Of a DNA stretch of 35,191 nucleotides, positions 9,980 to 19,021 are shown piece by piece (the stretch's first letter is position 1; each line of letters opens with the position of its first letter). The notes beneath the pieces are model-generated. The model made no database searches. It was not told the origin of the DNA and saw nothing but the letters and a program-made list of their open reading frames with translations. This stretch comes from Candidatus Saccharimonadota bacterium (GTDB lineage Bacteria > Patescibacteriota > Saccharimonadia > Saccharimonadales > UBA4665), in NCBI GenBank assembly GCA_014378615.1, contig JACMNI010000047.1:73420-108610 (forward strand). Reading direction: 5' to 3'. The translations under genes and the position numbers were made by a program.

Positions 9980-11048
9980 CCAAGCCGTCGAACTCCAGGC
10001 GGCCATCGAGGCCGCTGTTGCTAAATTAGCCATCCACGATCTAGAGCGGCAATTAACCACCCTGCAAGAACAGTCGCAATCATCTGATTTTTGGAACGAT
10101 AATCTGGCCGCTCAATCAGTCATGAAACAAATTGCCAAGCTCGAGGCGCGGGTGCAACCATGGTTAAAATTACAGACTGCAGTGAAAGACATTGTAGAGC
10201 TCCTCGCTTTAAAAGATGATCAAATGGTCAGCGAGCTCGCTACTCAGTTAACCGCCGCCCAAGATAGCTTTGCCGCGCTCAAAGAAACCCTAAAACTCAA
10301 CGGCCCCTACGACGATTACGACGCCATTATCAGTATTCACGCCGGGGCAGGGGGCACCGACGCCCAGGATTGGGCCGCTATGCTACTGCGCATGTATATT
10401 CGCTATTGTGAAAAGAATGGCTGGACATACGCCACGCTCGACGAATCCAGCGGCGACGAAGCCGGCATCAAAAGCGTAACTCTTGAGATTAGCGGCAGCT
10501 TTGCCTTCGGCAAGTGCAAAAGCGAACACGGTGTTCATCGTTTAGTACGATTGAGCCCATTCAACAGTGATAATTTACGACAGACCAGCTTTGCTAAGGT
10601 AGAAGTTACGCCCAAACTCGATAAACCCGACGATCTCATTATTGACGATAAAGAATTAAAGATTGATGTCTACCGCAGCGGCGGGCACGGCGGCCAAAGC
10701 GTCAACACCACTGACAGCGCCGTTCGTATTACGCATTTGCCGACCGGGTTAGTAGTGGCCATCCAAAATGAACGTTCACAATTACAAAACCGCGAAACCG
10801 CCATGACAATTTTGCGCGGCCGCTTAGCGGCTTTGCAGCTGGAACAGCACCAAGCTGCCCTTAGCGAATTAAAGGGCCCTAATCAATCAGCCGAGTGGGG
10901 CAATCAGATTCGATCGTATGTGTTGCACCCGTATAAACAAGTCAAAGATCTACGCAGTCGCTATGAAACCAGCGACCCGGAAGCTGTGCTCGATGGCAAC
11001 CTTGATGAGCTCGTCGAAGCCTATCTAGAACATACGCTAGCTCAATAA
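9963..11048 (+). CDS. prfB: Peptide chain release factor 2
   Basis: Class I RF with GGHGGQSVNTTDSAVRI (GGQ); single continuous frame, no programmed frameshift required. Confidence 0.95.
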   Translation: MDEASNQAVELQAAIEAAVAKLAIHDLERQLTTLQEQSQSSDFWNDNLAAQSVMKQIAKLEARVQPWLKLQTAVKDIVELLALKDDQMVSELATQLTAAQDSFAALKETLKLNGPYDDYDAIISIHAGAGGTDAQDWAAMLLRMYIRYCEKNGWTYATLDESSGDEAGIKSVTLEISGSFAFGKCKSEHGVHRLVRLSPFNSDNLRQTSFAKVEVTPKLDKPDDLIIDDKELKIDVYRSGGHGGQSVNTTDSAVRITHLPTGLVVAIQNERSQLQNRETAMTILRGRLAALQLEQHQAALSELKGPNQSAEWGNQIRSYVLHPYKQVKDLRSRYETSDPEAVLDGNLDELVEAYLEHTLAQ

Positions 11049-11058
11049 AGCCCTCTTA

Positions 11059-11619
11059 TTAGTCTTGATTATCATCTACGCAATGGCTAAGTATGGGCTG
11101 TCGCTCTACTTCGGCAAAACTGTATACCGTTATAGATGTCGAACCTTGATCGGCGACCGCGACGCGGTATTGTTGTGAGTAACGGCTGGCGCCTACCGGC
11201 TGGATACTTGTAATGGCTTCAGTGCTGACTAATAAGGTACATTTGCCCAATTCCTGTAAGAATTGTAATTCATGCGTTTGCTTTTGTGCTTTCTCGAGGT
11301 ATGGTTCAAAGCCGTCTGACGTTGCCGTAGTATAGGCTTGAGCTTCCTTATACACTTGAGGATCTTCTTCCGGCATTGGGTTGGCCGCAAGATACACTAC
11401 GCCTAATGCAGCGGTTGCCCCTACTAACCAACCCCAGGCGCGCTTCCTATTGCGAGCTTTATGATCGTCAACTATTTCTTCTTCTACGTCTGCCAACAAC
11501 TCTTGCAGGGCTTTTACATCTTTAGCAGTTTGATCAATGTCCATTACAGGGAACTGATCAGCTAATTCCATAAATCGCGCGTCAACTGCAGCTTGAGTCA
11601 AATGTTCGTATGCGTCCAT
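11059..11619 (-). CDS. Hypothetical single-TM protein
   Basis: Minus-strand ORF with one TM (AWGWLVGATAALGVVYLAA); preceded by a minus-strand promoter TTGCAT-17-TATAAT. Confidence 0.75.
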   Translation of the reverse strand: MDAYEHLTQAAVDARFMELADQFPVMDIDQTAKDVKALQELLADVEEEIVDDHKARNRKRAWGWLVGATAALGVVYLAANPMPEEDPQVYKEAQAYTTATSDGFEPYLEKAQKQTHELQFLQELGKCTLLVSTEAITSIQPVGASRYSQQYRVAVADQGSTSITVYSFAEVERQPILSHCVDDNQD

Positions 11620-11639
11620 AAAGTTCCTTCAAAGAGCCG

Positions 11640-11668
11640 ATTATAGGAGTAAAGAGAGTCGTATGCAA
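11640..11668 (-). promoter_or_regulatory. Minus-strand promoter for 11059-11619
   Basis: Minus-strand TTGCAT (11668-11663), 17-nt spacer, TATAAT (11645-11640). Confidence 0.65.
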
Positions 11669-11725
11669 CCATAATCGGCACGCTGTAAACGTAAGCGTCA
11701 TTAAAAGTTTGGTATACTTATGGTA

Positions 11726-12424
11726 ATGATTCTTTTGGACAGGGTAAGCAAAACATACAATCGCAGCATGGGGCCGTCACTGGATCGCATTAGCCTGCAC
11801 GTCGAGCCCAAGGAGTTTGTCATTGTAGTCGGGCAGAGTGGTGCCGGTAAAACCACGTTGTTGCGCCTGTTAACCCGGGAAGAACGTCCTAGTTCAGGCA
11901 AGATTATTATTGGCGGTATTGATTATGACAAGCTTAAAGACAAGGATATCCCCCTGCTGCGGCGCAAAATTGGAGTAGTCTTCCAAGACTTTAAATTATT
12001 GCCCAATAAGAATGTGTTTGAAAACGTAGCTTTTGCACTAGAAATTGTCGGCATTGGTAGCCGTGAAATTAAACACACCGTACCAAAAGTTCTAGATATA
12101 GTGAACCTGAAGGGCAAAGAAAAGCGTATGCCCCACGAACTATCTGGTGGTGAGCGCCAGCGCGTTGCGATCGCTCGTGCCATTGTGCGACAACCCCGCA
12201 TCCTAATTGCCGATGAGCCAACCGGGAACTTGGACCCAAAGCACGCCTGGGATGTCATTAAGGTGCTGGAAAAAATTAATCGTTATGGGACGACCGTGCT
12301 GCTTACAACCCACAATGCCGATGTGGTTAATAAATTAAAGCGCCGCGTCGTGACGCTCGAACACGGCAAAGTCGCCAGCGACCGTGCCAATGCCAATTAC
12401 GAGGTCACCGAAGACGCCAAATGA
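11726..12424 (+). CDS. ftsE: Cell-division ABC transporter ATP-binding protein FtsE
   Basis: Walker A GQSGAGKTTLL, LSGGERQRVAIARAI signature, LIADEPTGNLDP Walker B; followed by ftsX with 4-nt overlap. Confidence 0.95.
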   Translation: MILLDRVSKTYNRSMGPSLDRISLHVEPKEFVIVVGQSGAGKTTLLRLLTREERPSSGKIIIGGIDYDKLKDKDIPLLRRKIGVVFQDFKLLPNKNVFENVAFALEIVGIGSREIKHTVPKVLDIVNLKGKEKRMPHELSGGERQRVAIARAIVRQPRILIADEPTGNLDPKHAWDVIKVLEKINRYGTTVLLTTHNADVVNKLKRRVVTLEHGKVASDRANANYEVTEDAK

Positions 12425-13377
12425 ACCGTACCAACAAACGTAAACTAGTTACCTTTGGCCGCATTATTACTACCGGCATGACGAACTTTATTCGCAATGC
12501 CAGTCTGGCCGCGGCCGCCATCGCCGTCATGGTCGTCACCCTAACTATCGTCTTGTTCTCATTAATTGCCAACGCTACATTTACTAATACCATTGCCCAG
12601 ATAACCAACAAAATCGATATCTCGGTGTACTTAAAAGACAGCGCCACCAAAGAGCAGCAGCAGGCGTTTGTAAAAAGTATTAAGAAACTGCCAGATGTCG
12701 CATCCGTAAGCTTTCTGTCTAAGGACCAAGCCTTGCAGAGCTATATCAAAGATAATGCCAAAAATCCTCAGCTTTTGCAGGCCATCAATGCCACCGACAA
12801 CCCGTTACCCGCGACCATTAAAGTCAAGCCTCGTAATCTAAATCAGATTGGTACTATCAAGAATTTCTTGGTGTTGCCGGCCAATGCCGCGCTCCAGACA
12901 GCCGACTCGCCGTCTTATAACGGCGACCGCAAGCAAGCCATCGATACCATTACCCACGCCACCAATGTACTTAGGACAATAGGTATTGCCTCGGTTATTA
13001 TCTTCACAATTATTTGTGCGCTTATAATTTTTAATACCATTCAAATGGCAATTTTTAATCGCCGTGATGAACTTACAATTATGCGATTACTGGGCGCTAG
13101 CACCAGCTATATCCGTGGACCATTCGTGGTCGAAAGTGCCATCTATGGTGTACTGTCGGCTATCTTGTCGATGGTTATTATTAACGCCGCTTTTATTGCC
13201 TCCAGCTCGGCACTACAAGCTACCAGTTTAGGACTGCTCGATATCAATTTCGCATCCGATTATTTTGGCCAACATTTCCTACAACTTTTGGGACTACAAC
13301 TTTTAGTTGGTATACTAATAGGGATCGCCTCGTCTACCATCGCTACCCGACGCTACCTGAAGTTCAAGACCAAATAA
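12421..13377 (+). CDS. ftsX: Cell-division ABC transporter permease FtsX
   Basis: Four-TM FtsX topology, extracellular domain after TM1, overlaps ftsE. Confidence 0.93.
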   Translation: MNRTNKRKLVTFGRIITTGMTNFIRNASLAAAAIAVMVVTLTIVLFSLIANATFTNTIAQITNKIDISVYLKDSATKEQQQAFVKSIKKLPDVASVSFLSKDQALQSYIKDNAKNPQLLQAINATDNPLPATIKVKPRNLNQIGTIKNFLVLPANAALQTADSPSYNGDRKQAIDTITHATNVLRTIGIASVIIFTIICALIIFNTIQMAIFNRRDELTIMRLLGASTSYIRGPFVVESAIYGVLSAILSMVIINAAFIASSSALQATSLGLLDINFASDYFGQHFLQLLGLQLLVGILIGIASSTIATRRYLKFKTK

Positions 13378-13450
13378 CCCGAGTCGTTCATCCTCACATC
13401 AGAACAAACACAATTCTAGATACGATAACACCACAACCTGGGGAGGGTAA

Positions 13451-13479
13451 TTGAAAAACTTGCACGCTTATGCTATATT
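13451..13479 (+). promoter_or_regulatory. Promoter of CHAP-domain hydrolase gene
   Basis: TTGAAA (13451-13456), 17 nt, TATATT (13474-13479), extended TGc. Confidence 0.65.
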
Positions 13480-13537
13480 AACGGTACAAACGTACCTAAC
13501 AAAAAACAAAACAAAACTTAATAAAAAAGTAATCAAA

Positions 13538-14716
13538 ATGTCGCATGTCACAAAACTCAAAAAAGTTGCCTTTAAACACCGTTTAGTTAGTATTGCACTG
13601 GCTGCATTTATGCTGGTTGTACCGTCAATGCAAATTGTTTCGGCTGCCACTACACAGCAACTTCAGGATCAAATTAATCAGTTAAACGCCGCTAACGAAG
13701 ATAGCCAATCCAACGTCAACGGACTGCAGGTCCAAGCCGCTAATTACCAAGATGCTATTAATAAATTACAAGAACAAATAAGTTCTATTCGTGCCGCCAT
13801 CGCCGCCAGCCAGGCCAAACAAGCCGAATTGCAACAGCAAATTATCGCCAATCAGGCCCTCATAGCTCAAAAGAAAGCCACACTCGGCGAAGATATCAAA
13901 GCTATGTATGTCGACGGCACCCCGTCTACCATCGAGATGTTAGCCACCAGCAACAACCTCAGCGATTATTTTGATAAGCAAGAGTATCGCACGAAGGTAC
14001 AAACTAAGCTTCAAGGCGCTCTGAAAGAAATTGCCATCTTGCAACAGCAACTACAAGCTCAAAAAGTGGAAATAGAGCAACTCCTGGCGACACAACAACA
14101 GCAACAAGCTCAGCTCGATGCTAGCCAAGCCGAGCAGAGCCGTTTACTGAACCTCAATCAGTCACAGCAAGATGCCTACAATAACCAAATTCAGGCTAAT
14201 AAGGGCCAGGTTAACGAATTACGTCGCCAGCAGGCCGAAATAAACCGTCGCAACTCGCGGGCTGCTAACGTGCAAGCCAGTGGCGGTAACGGTGGCGCTT
14301 GTGACAACGGCAATGGTAACGGCGGCTACCCAATGGTGTGGTGTAACGCCCCACAAGATACAATCGCGACCATCGACTACGCTCCAGGTTCGCTTATAAA
14401 CCGCGAGTGTACCTCATTTGCTTACTGGTACTTCACAAGTGTCCTGGGTAAATCGCTACACGTAACAGGAGATGCGAAAGCTTGGGCATTCACAGCTAAT
14501 CGCCCCGTCGACCGCACTCCGGAAGTTGGGTCTATCGGCGTAAGTACAGCGGGTGAATACGGCCACGTCATGATAATCTTAGCGCTATCAGGCCAAACCT
14601 ATAATGGCTTCACGGTGGCGCCGGGCTACGTGCTTACTATGAGTATGAACTATGATTACGATGGGCATTTCCGGGTCGATCAGCGGGCAGCCTCCAGCCT
14701 CTACTACATCCACTAG
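13538..14716 (+). CDS. Secreted coiled-coil CHAP-domain peptidoglycan hydrolase (PcsB/EnvC-like)
   Basis: Signal peptide MSHVTKLKKVAFKHRLVSIALAAFMLVVPSMQIVSAA, long Gln-rich coiled coil, CHAP domain with NRECTSFAYWY and YGHVMII; the upstream start in the supplied ORF coincides with the -35 box. Confidence 0.9.
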   Translation: MSHVTKLKKVAFKHRLVSIALAAFMLVVPSMQIVSAATTQQLQDQINQLNAANEDSQSNVNGLQVQAANYQDAINKLQEQISSIRAAIAASQAKQAELQQQIIANQALIAQKKATLGEDIKAMYVDGTPSTIEMLATSNNLSDYFDKQEYRTKVQTKLQGALKEIAILQQQLQAQKVEIEQLLATQQQQQAQLDASQAEQSRLLNLNQSQQDAYNNQIQANKGQVNELRRQQAEINRRNSRAANVQASGGNGGACDNGNGNGGYPMVWCNAPQDTIATIDYAPGSLINRECTSFAYWYFTSVLGKSLHVTGDAKAWAFTANRPVDRTPEVGSIGVSTAGEYGHVMIILALSGQTYNGFTVAPGYVLTMSMNYDYDGHFRVDQRAASSLYYIH

Positions 14717-14718
14717 GC

Positions 14719-14839
14719 CGACGCATAATCGCGGCACATTCTAGGCGTAAAATTCCGCTGCGCGCTCCGCCGTACGTCTCGTACGACTGCGCTGTGCTGC
14801 TCGTTTTCCATCCTAGACTGCACTCGCGCTAATGCGTCG
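14719..14839. repeat. Extended imperfect palindrome in intergenic region
   Basis: Nested arms CGACGCAT/ATGCGTCG (14719-26 / 14832-39), TCTAGG/CCTAGA (14740-45 / 14812-17), CGTACG-tct-CGTACG (14771-85). Confidence 0.65.
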
Positions 14840-14906
14840 TGACATCTCAAAATAATACAATTACTTTGCTTCGCGTAGGGGGGTGTTGCTGGTATACTTA
14901 AGCGTA

Positions 14907-16121
14907 ATGAGTTTGGAAAACAAAGAGGGTCGCAAGCGGGGCTTTATGCATAAATTGGGGCTTATTGTAGTTGCCGGAGTTATCTTTGCAGCTGGCATTG
15001 GCGTTGGCGATGGCCGGCTCAAATTTAATGTGCCTGGCGGCTCGGCTCCGGTTGCTAATGGGTTGCCCGATAAATTGAATTATTCGTCGCTCGACGAAGT
15101 TTATCAATCTGTTAAAGCCAACTACAACGGCAAGCTCAATGAAGGCCAGATAACAGAAGGCTTAAAGCACGGTTTAGCGGCTTCGGCCAACGACCCATAC
15201 ACCGTCTATTTCACCCCTAAAGAAGCTAAAGATTTCAGGGACCAGCTCAATAATTCGTTCGCCGGTATTGGCGCTCGCCTCAGTAAAGACGCCGACGGGA
15301 ATCTTATTATCGGCGAGGCGATAGTCGGCTTGCCAGCCGATAAAACCGGCTTAAAGAAGCAAGACATTATTATTGAAGTCAACGGCTCCCAGACTAGCAG
15401 TTATACACTAGACGACGCCATCGGCAAGATTCGCGGGCCAGCTGGTACCACCGTTAAGCTAAAAATTGTCCGCGATAAGTCGCAGACGCTCGACTTCAAA
15501 GTCGTCCGTGAAAACATTAACCTGCCAAGTGTCACGACCAAAACTCTCGATGGTAACATCGGCTACATACAGATCGGCAGCTTCGCCAATGACACCACTG
15601 AGCTCACCCAAAAAGCCGCCCAACAGTTCAAAGACGCCGGCGTGAAGGGAATTGTACTAGACCTACGTAACGATCCAGGCGGTTTGTTAGAAGCGGCTGT
15701 TAACGTATCCAGTCTTTGGTTGCCACGAGGCGCCAATGTCCTCCAGGAACGCCGCGGTAGTACCGTTACCCAGAGCTACACAGCTGCCGGCAACGACACG
15801 CTTCGCGGTATACCCACTGTGGTACTAATAAACGAAGGTAGCGCCAGTGCCTCAGAAATTACGGCCGGCGCCCTCCACGACAACAAAGCCGCGCGCTTAA
15901 TTGGTACTAAGAGCTACGGTAAGGGCGTTGTGCAGCAGCTAATAAACCTGAGCGACGGCGGACAGCTCAAAGTAACGGTCGCTAGCTGGTATCGTCCGGA
16001 TGGCCAGAATATCAACCACAAGGGTATAACACCGGACGATCTCGTCAAGATTTCTGACGCCGACTTAAAGGCCACCAAAGACACGCAACTCGAAGCCGCC
16101 CAAGCGTATCTGAACAAATAG
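14907..16121 (+). CDS. S41-family C-terminal processing peptidase (CtpA/Prc-like) with PDZ domain
   Basis: N-terminal TM, PDZ (GIGARLSKDADGNLIIGEAIVGLPADKTGLKKQDII), catalytic EGSASASEITAGAL and GTKSYGKGVVQ. Confidence 0.94.
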   Translation: MSLENKEGRKRGFMHKLGLIVVAGVIFAAGIGVGDGRLKFNVPGGSAPVANGLPDKLNYSSLDEVYQSVKANYNGKLNEGQITEGLKHGLAASANDPYTVYFTPKEAKDFRDQLNNSFAGIGARLSKDADGNLIIGEAIVGLPADKTGLKKQDIIIEVNGSQTSSYTLDDAIGKIRGPAGTTVKLKIVRDKSQTLDFKVVRENINLPSVTTKTLDGNIGYIQIGSFANDTTELTQKAAQQFKDAGVKGIVLDLRNDPGGLLEAAVNVSSLWLPRGANVLQERRGSTVTQSYTAAGNDTLRGIPTVVLINEGSASASEITAGALHDNKAARLIGTKSYGKGVVQQLINLSDGGQLKVTVASWYRPDGQNINHKGITPDDLVKISDADLKATKDTQLEAAQAYLNK

Positions 16122-16177
16122 TTGCTGACCCTTATGGCCCCGTGGTAGTATTTATGGAAAAGAGAGGTGAGTAGAAC

Positions 16178-17785
16178 GTGGCAAGTAACACAAAATATGT
16201 GTTTGTAACTGGGGGTGTGCTTTCCGGACTCGGCAAGGGCATCACCGCCGCCTCTATTGCCAACCTCTTAAAAGCCCGCGGCTTATCGGTCAATCTGCAA
16301 AAGTGCGATCCGTATTTAAACGTCGACGCCGGCTTACTCAACCCCCGCGAACACGGCGAATGTTTCGTTACCCGCGACGGCGCCGAGACTGATCTGGACC
16401 TTGGACACTATGAGCGCTTCATCGATCAGGAACTAACGCAGGTTAGTTCGCTCATGAGCGGCCGAGTATTACTAAAAGTTATTCAAGACGAGCGCGACGG
16501 CAAATACGAAGGTAAATCTGTTCAAATTATTCCTCAGGTCACCAGCACCATCCAAGATTACATTGCCGAAGCTGGGGCGGGGCACGACGTCCACATCGTC
16601 GAAATTGGTGGCACCGTTGGTGACTACGAATCGCTTAGCTTCATAGAGGCCATCCGTGAATTTAGCATGCGCGTCGGCCGTGATAACTGTTTGTATGTGC
16701 ATTTAGTATACCTGCCGTACCTTGGCGCCAGCCAAGAAATTAAAACCAAGCCGGCTCAAAATTCGGTTAGGGAACTGCGTGGCCTCGGCATTGCCCCAGA
16801 TGTATTGATGGCTCGCTCCGAAGCCCCCGCCAACGAAAGCGTTAAGAACAAACTGAGCCTATTTTGCGGCGTCTCCGAAGACGCGATTGCCTTATTACCA
16901 AACGCCCGCAGTATTTACGACGTACCGCTTACTCTAGAAGACAGCGGCATTACAGATGTAATCGTCAAGAAATTAGGCTTAACAGCTCCAAACTCCGACC
17001 TAACCGCCTGGCGCGACATGGTAACCCAGGCCACAACCACATTCGATAAAACCGTCACCGTTGGCATCGTCGCCAAGTATCTAGACAACGCCGACACCTA
17101 CCTCAGTGTTTTCGAAGCCCTTAAGGCCGCTGCCTGGTGGAACAACGTCAACCTCGACCTCCAGTGGGTCGACGCCGCCCAACTTGGTGAAACTAAAGAC
17201 GTGGTGGCCGACCTAGCCAAGTACGACGGCGTCGTCGTTCCCGGCGGCTTTGGCTCACGCGGCGTCGACGGCAAGATTAAAGCTGCGCAACACGCCTTAA
17301 CCACAAAGCTGCCATACCTCGGTTTATGCTATGGCCTGCACATGGCCGTTATTGCCGCAGCTCGCTTGAACGGTTTAGATAAGGCCAACACCACCGAGGT
17401 CGATCCAACCACCCCCGATCCAATTATCGCTACCATGGCCGGCCAAGAAGGTAAGCAAAGCACCGGTGGTACCATGCGCCTCGGCGACTACACCTGCGAT
17501 CTCGTGCCAGACAGCCTGGCCGCTAGGCTCTACGGCACCAACCAAATCGTCGAACGCCACCGCCATCGCTATGAATGTAACGCCGATTACGTTGGCAAAT
17601 ATGAAAGCTGGGGCATCCGCGCCGTTGGCACCAACCCAGAAACCAAACTGGTCGAAGTGATTGAAGGCATCAACCACCCATTCTTCATAGCCAGCCAGTT
17701 CCACCCCGAGCTAAAGGGTCGTCCAACCGCCGCCCACCCGCTATTTGACGGCTTCATTAAAGCCGTCATAGCCAAGCAGGCCTAA
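16178..17785 (+). CDS. pyrG: CTP synthase
   Basis: GTG start; FVTGGVLSGLGKGITAASIANLLKARG, GAT domain GLCYGLHMAVIAAAR; SD GAGAGGTGA. Confidence 0.98.
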   Translation: MASNTKYVFVTGGVLSGLGKGITAASIANLLKARGLSVNLQKCDPYLNVDAGLLNPREHGECFVTRDGAETDLDLGHYERFIDQELTQVSSLMSGRVLLKVIQDERDGKYEGKSVQIIPQVTSTIQDYIAEAGAGHDVHIVEIGGTVGDYESLSFIEAIREFSMRVGRDNCLYVHLVYLPYLGASQEIKTKPAQNSVRELRGLGIAPDVLMARSEAPANESVKNKLSLFCGVSEDAIALLPNARSIYDVPLTLEDSGITDVIVKKLGLTAPNSDLTAWRDMVTQATTTFDKTVTVGIVAKYLDNADTYLSVFEALKAAAWWNNVNLDLQWVDAAQLGETKDVVADLAKYDGVVVPGGFGSRGVDGKIKAAQHALTTKLPYLGLCYGLHMAVIAAARLNGLDKANTTEVDPTTPDPIIATMAGQEGKQSTGGTMRLGDYTCDLVPDSLAARLYGTNQIVERHRHRYECNADYVGKYESWGIRAVGTNPETKLVEVIEGINHPFFIASQFHPELKGRPTAAHPLFDGFIKAVIAKQA

Positions 17786-17837
17786 AGCAGCCTGCAACAC
17801 CTCTTAACGGTTGCCAACCAACTAAATCTACGCTACC

Positions 17838-18431
17838 ATGAGCAGTATGCAACCAACATCTCCCGACCCATTTACACCGAACCCCCAGCCAATTGAAGCG
17901 CCAGTACCGGCGCCCGTGCCAGAACCGGCCCAGATGCCGGCTCCAGTTACGCCCGTGCCCGCACCAGTGGCTCCAGCCCAAGCTCCCGCTCCAGCACCTG
18001 CAACTGCTCCAACACCTGCAGCTGACGCAAACGCCTACTCCGGCCAACCCACTGAACACCCCAAGCGCATCTTGCTCGTCGAAGACGACGACGCTTTAGC
18101 CAATGTCTACGTCATGCGCCTCCAAGCCGAAGGCATGGACATCCGCCGCGTCGCCAACGGCGAAGACGCCTTAGCGGCCGTGCTCAGCTATCACCCCGAC
18201 CTAGTACTCTTAGATGTCATGATGCCCAAAGTCAGCGGCTTTGATGTTCTGGATATTCTCCGCAACACCCCAGAAACCGCCAATACCAAGATAATTATGC
18301 TCACTGCACTCAGCCAAGAGAGCGACAAAGCCCGCGCCGAAAGCCTCGGCGTCGACGATTACCTCGTCAAATCCCAAGTCGTCATCGCCGACGTAGTCGA
18401 ACGCGTCAAACACCACCTCGCCATCAACTAA
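17838..18431 (+). CDS. Orphan response regulator receiver protein with Pro/Ala-rich N-terminal extension
   Basis: ~60-residue PAPVPEPAQ... segment, then receiver: ILLVEDDDAL, DLVLLDVMMPKVSG, IIMLTA, K in DDYLVKSQV; no output domain. Confidence 0.9.
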   Translation: MSSMQPTSPDPFTPNPQPIEAPVPAPVPEPAQMPAPVTPVPAPVAPAQAPAPAPATAPTPAADANAYSGQPTEHPKRILLVEDDDALANVYVMRLQAEGMDIRRVANGEDALAAVLSYHPDLVLLDVMMPKVSGFDVLDILRNTPETANTKIIMLTALSQESDKARAESLGVDDYLVKSQVVIADVVERVKHHLAIN

Positions 18432-18455
18432 CAGGGAACATACCATCTCCCATAT

Positions 18456-18484
18456 TTGACATCTGTTAAAGCTTATGCTAATAT
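18456..18484 (+). promoter_or_regulatory. Sigma70-type promoter, shared-core copy 1
   Basis: TTGACA (18456-18461), 17-nt spacer, TAATAT (18479-18484) with extended TGc. Confidence 0.75.
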
Positions 18485-18511
18485 GTTTATTGAAACTATA
18501 AACATACACAT

Positions 18512-19021
18512 ATGCCACACGAACAATCGCCAACCTTATCCGTTTACGAAGCGCAGCCCATAGCAGAGCAGGTACTTAGTGCTATCCAAGATACTCCTGT
18601 TGAGAAGTACCCGAATGGCTTTTTAATGCTCGATCTAGTGCCAAGCGGACATGACGTAGTAGACCTTGATCAGCTTACCCGACAGGGTAAGGATCAAGCC
18701 GCCAGCTTCGAAGCTGCTGACACGGCACTGCAGTTAGTGTACCTATCACTAGCAGGTTCAGAAAAACTTTCCGTCATGGACGGCATGGGTACGAAAACCG
18801 ATTACTGGTCATTCAAATTACCTACCACCGGACAAGAGCTGTACGTAATGGAAATGCGTTTTGACGCTACGCAGCTTGAGGCAGATGCGCGGCTCATCAC
18901 TGCAACAGTAATGGCGGGCAAACCTACCGAGATGAAACAACTGGAACAAAACCGACGCTATCCTATCGCCAGTAGCTTCCCGGCACTAATGAAGCAAATC
19001 GAGGAAGCTAACAATGGGTGA
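18512..19021 (+). CDS. Hypothetical soluble protein
   Basis: ORF after strong promoter, overlaps next ORF by 8 nt. Confidence 0.7.
   Translation: MPHEQSPTLSVYEAQPIAEQVLSAIQDTPVEKYPNGFLMLDLVPSGHDVVDLDQLTRQGKDQAASFEAADTALQLVYLSLAGSEKLSVMDGMGTKTDYWSFKLPTTGQELYVMEMRFDATQLEADARLITATVMAGKPTEMKQLEQNRRYPIASSFPALMKQIEEANNG

Noticed and set aside
9963-10060. Programmed +1 frameshift in prfB
   Set aside because: The RF2 N-terminal region reads through in a single frame; no CTTTGA-type slippery stop seen.
13451-13537. 29-residue N-terminal extension of CHAP hydrolase in the supplied ORF
   Set aside because: Its TTG start is the -35 box of a TTGAAA-17-TATATT promoter; ATG 13538 gives a classical signal peptide.
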